Shown here: positions 33,318-34,098 of the stretch, in pieces
How positions within the stretch are numbered: the first letter of the stretch is position 1
How the letters are laid out: each line of letters starts with the position of its first letter
Notes under the pieces: model-generated
Told to the model about the DNA's origin: nothing
The model's database searches: none
What the model saw: only the letters and a program-made list of their open reading frames with translations
Made by a program: the position numbers and the translations under genes
Assembly (NCBI GenBank): GCA_029098165.1
Contig: JAQXNU010000190.1
Location: 1 to 34,098, forward strand
DNA: 34,098 bases
Direction: 5' to 3'
Source: Clostridiales bacterium
GTDB taxonomy: Bacteria; Bacillota; Clostridia; Lachnospirales; Lachnospiraceae

Positions 33318-33965
33318 ATGACAAGTTTTGTGTATTTGATTGAGATGATTGGAACCATAGCGTTTGCCATCTCAGGGGCAATTGTTGCCGTGGAAAAATG
33401 TATGGACATCTTTGGTGTGATTGTATTAGGGGTGACAACCGCAGTTGGCGGTGGTATGATACGAGATGTTCTGTTGGGCAATTTGCCACCAACGATGTTT
33501 AAAAATCCAACGTATGTAATTGTTGCAGTGATAACCTCTATTTTGGTTTTCATTCTTATGTATTATTTACATGAAAAGATTGACCGTTATTCTAAATTTA
33601 TGGATCAATGTCTCAATTTAGCAGATTCCATCGGCTTAGGTATCTTTGTTGTTGCTGGTGTAAATACAGCGGCAGTTCATGGATTTTCGGATTTAGCATT
33701 TCTGTCCATCTTTGTTGGGACATTGACTGGTGTCGGCGGCGGTGTGACCCGCGATATATTAGCCGGCAGAGTTCCTGTAATCTTTCAAAAGAGAGTTTAT
33801 GCAGTGGCTGCGATTCTTGGTGCATCCGCTTATTATTACATAAGCACTTTGCTTGATACAAATACCGCAATGTTAATTGGCATTTCAGTAACCTTAACCA
33901 TACGAATGCTCGCAACATATTTTGAATGGAATCTACCACGTATCCACGAACGAAAAAAGAATTAA
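33318..33965 (+). CDS. TRIC/UPF0126-family membrane protein (YicG-like)
   Basis: A 215-residue protein made of two homologous three-helix repeats plus a seventh helix, the UPF0126/TRIC layout. The repeat signatures are GGGMIRD (44-50, within TTAVGGGMIRDVLLGNLPP) and GVGGGVTRD (138-146, within GGVTRDILAGRVP), each a glycine-kinked helix lining the pore. Eukaryotic TRIC proteins are monovalent cation channels. Bacterial relatives form similar trimers and have been linked to cation or small amino-acid permeation; the substrate here is unknown. Length is normal. GAAGGA lies before ATG 33318. Confidence 0.93.
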   Translation: MTSFVYLIEMIGTIAFAISGAIVAVEKCMDIFGVIVLGVTTAVGGGMIRDVLLGNLPPTMFKNPTYVIVAVITSILVFILMYYLHEKIDRYSKFMDQCLNLADSIGLGIFVVAGVNTAAVHGFSDLAFLSIFVGTLTGVGGGVTRDILAGRVPVIFQKRVYAVAAILGASAYYYISTLLDTNTAMLIGISVTLTIRMLATYFEWNLPRIHERKKN

Positions 33966-34098
33966 TAATGCATAAATCACTGTAACGAATACGTTTTACA
34001 TTTTTCATACAGGGTTGTTAAAAACAGGATATTGAGCATGAGGAGAAAGGTGGAGAGTCACATTCGAATTTGGCTAAGTCCGGCCGCAAGGGAAAGGC

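Noticed and set aside
33613-34008. 131-residue minus-strand frame over the TRIC gene
   Set aside because: It is a shadow of a well-supported membrane protein gene, with Arg/Gln-rich nonsense composition and no ribosome site.

Overview
The window reads as chromosomal DNA of a low-GC, anaerobic Gram-positive bacterium, most likely a Clostridia member of the Lachnospiraceae type. The pointers are AGGAGG-like ribosome binding sites, TTGACA/TATAAT promoters with 16-18 bp spacers, a T-box leader on proS, a DUF1858 redox protein, a PucR-type regulator, and several c-di-GMP proteins typical of motile clostridia. Genus and species are inference. No tRNA, rRNA, insertion sequence or CRISPR array was seen.

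Layout. (1) 2-5311: the 3' part of an FtsX-type ABC permease, a secreted beta-helix protein with its own promoter and terminator, and a membrane-anchored polysaccharide deacetylase. (2) 5361-8603: histidine kinase, small membrane protein, OmpR-type response regulator, then a decayed gene; with the deacetylase this looks like one envelope-related signalling unit. (3) 8743-12686: a PucR-type activator, a convergent HisC-like aminotransferase, and a divergent MATE exporter. (4) 12687-13301: a gene-free stretch with a strikingly regular array of TTTAC-NN-GTAAA palindromes. (5) 13302-22073: a D-2-hydroxyacid dehydrogenase divergent from a five-gene oligopeptide ABC transporter operon plus an orphan 142-residue gene, then a beta-lactamase-fold serine hydrolase with its own promoter. 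(6) 22187-25127: a sugar-binding-fold/GGDEF protein and a metallo-beta-lactamase-fold protein. (7) 25230-27415: T-box-controlled prolyl-tRNA synthetase. (8) 27532-31949: REC-GGDEF*-EAL-REC phosphodiesterase and a convergent membrane EAL protein split by a frameshift. (9) 32208-33965: DUF1858 protein, Asn-rich membrane protein and a TRIC/UPF0126 channel-like protein.

How the parts may work together. Peptide uptake (Opp), a cytoplasmic serine hydrolase and a D-hydroxyacid dehydrogenase suggest import and processing of peptides or D-configured compounds. Three c-di-GMP proteins, one cyclase and two EAL proteins, lie within 10 kb. The most unusual signal is the 12899-13161 array: eight 12-bp dyads with start-to-start steps of 30, 44, 30, 43, 30, 44 and 30 bp. 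It lies between two convergent genes and is followed by a plus-strand intrinsic terminator that belongs to no visible gene. Partial matches to the same dyad sit at the opp promoter and in the dehydrogenase leader.
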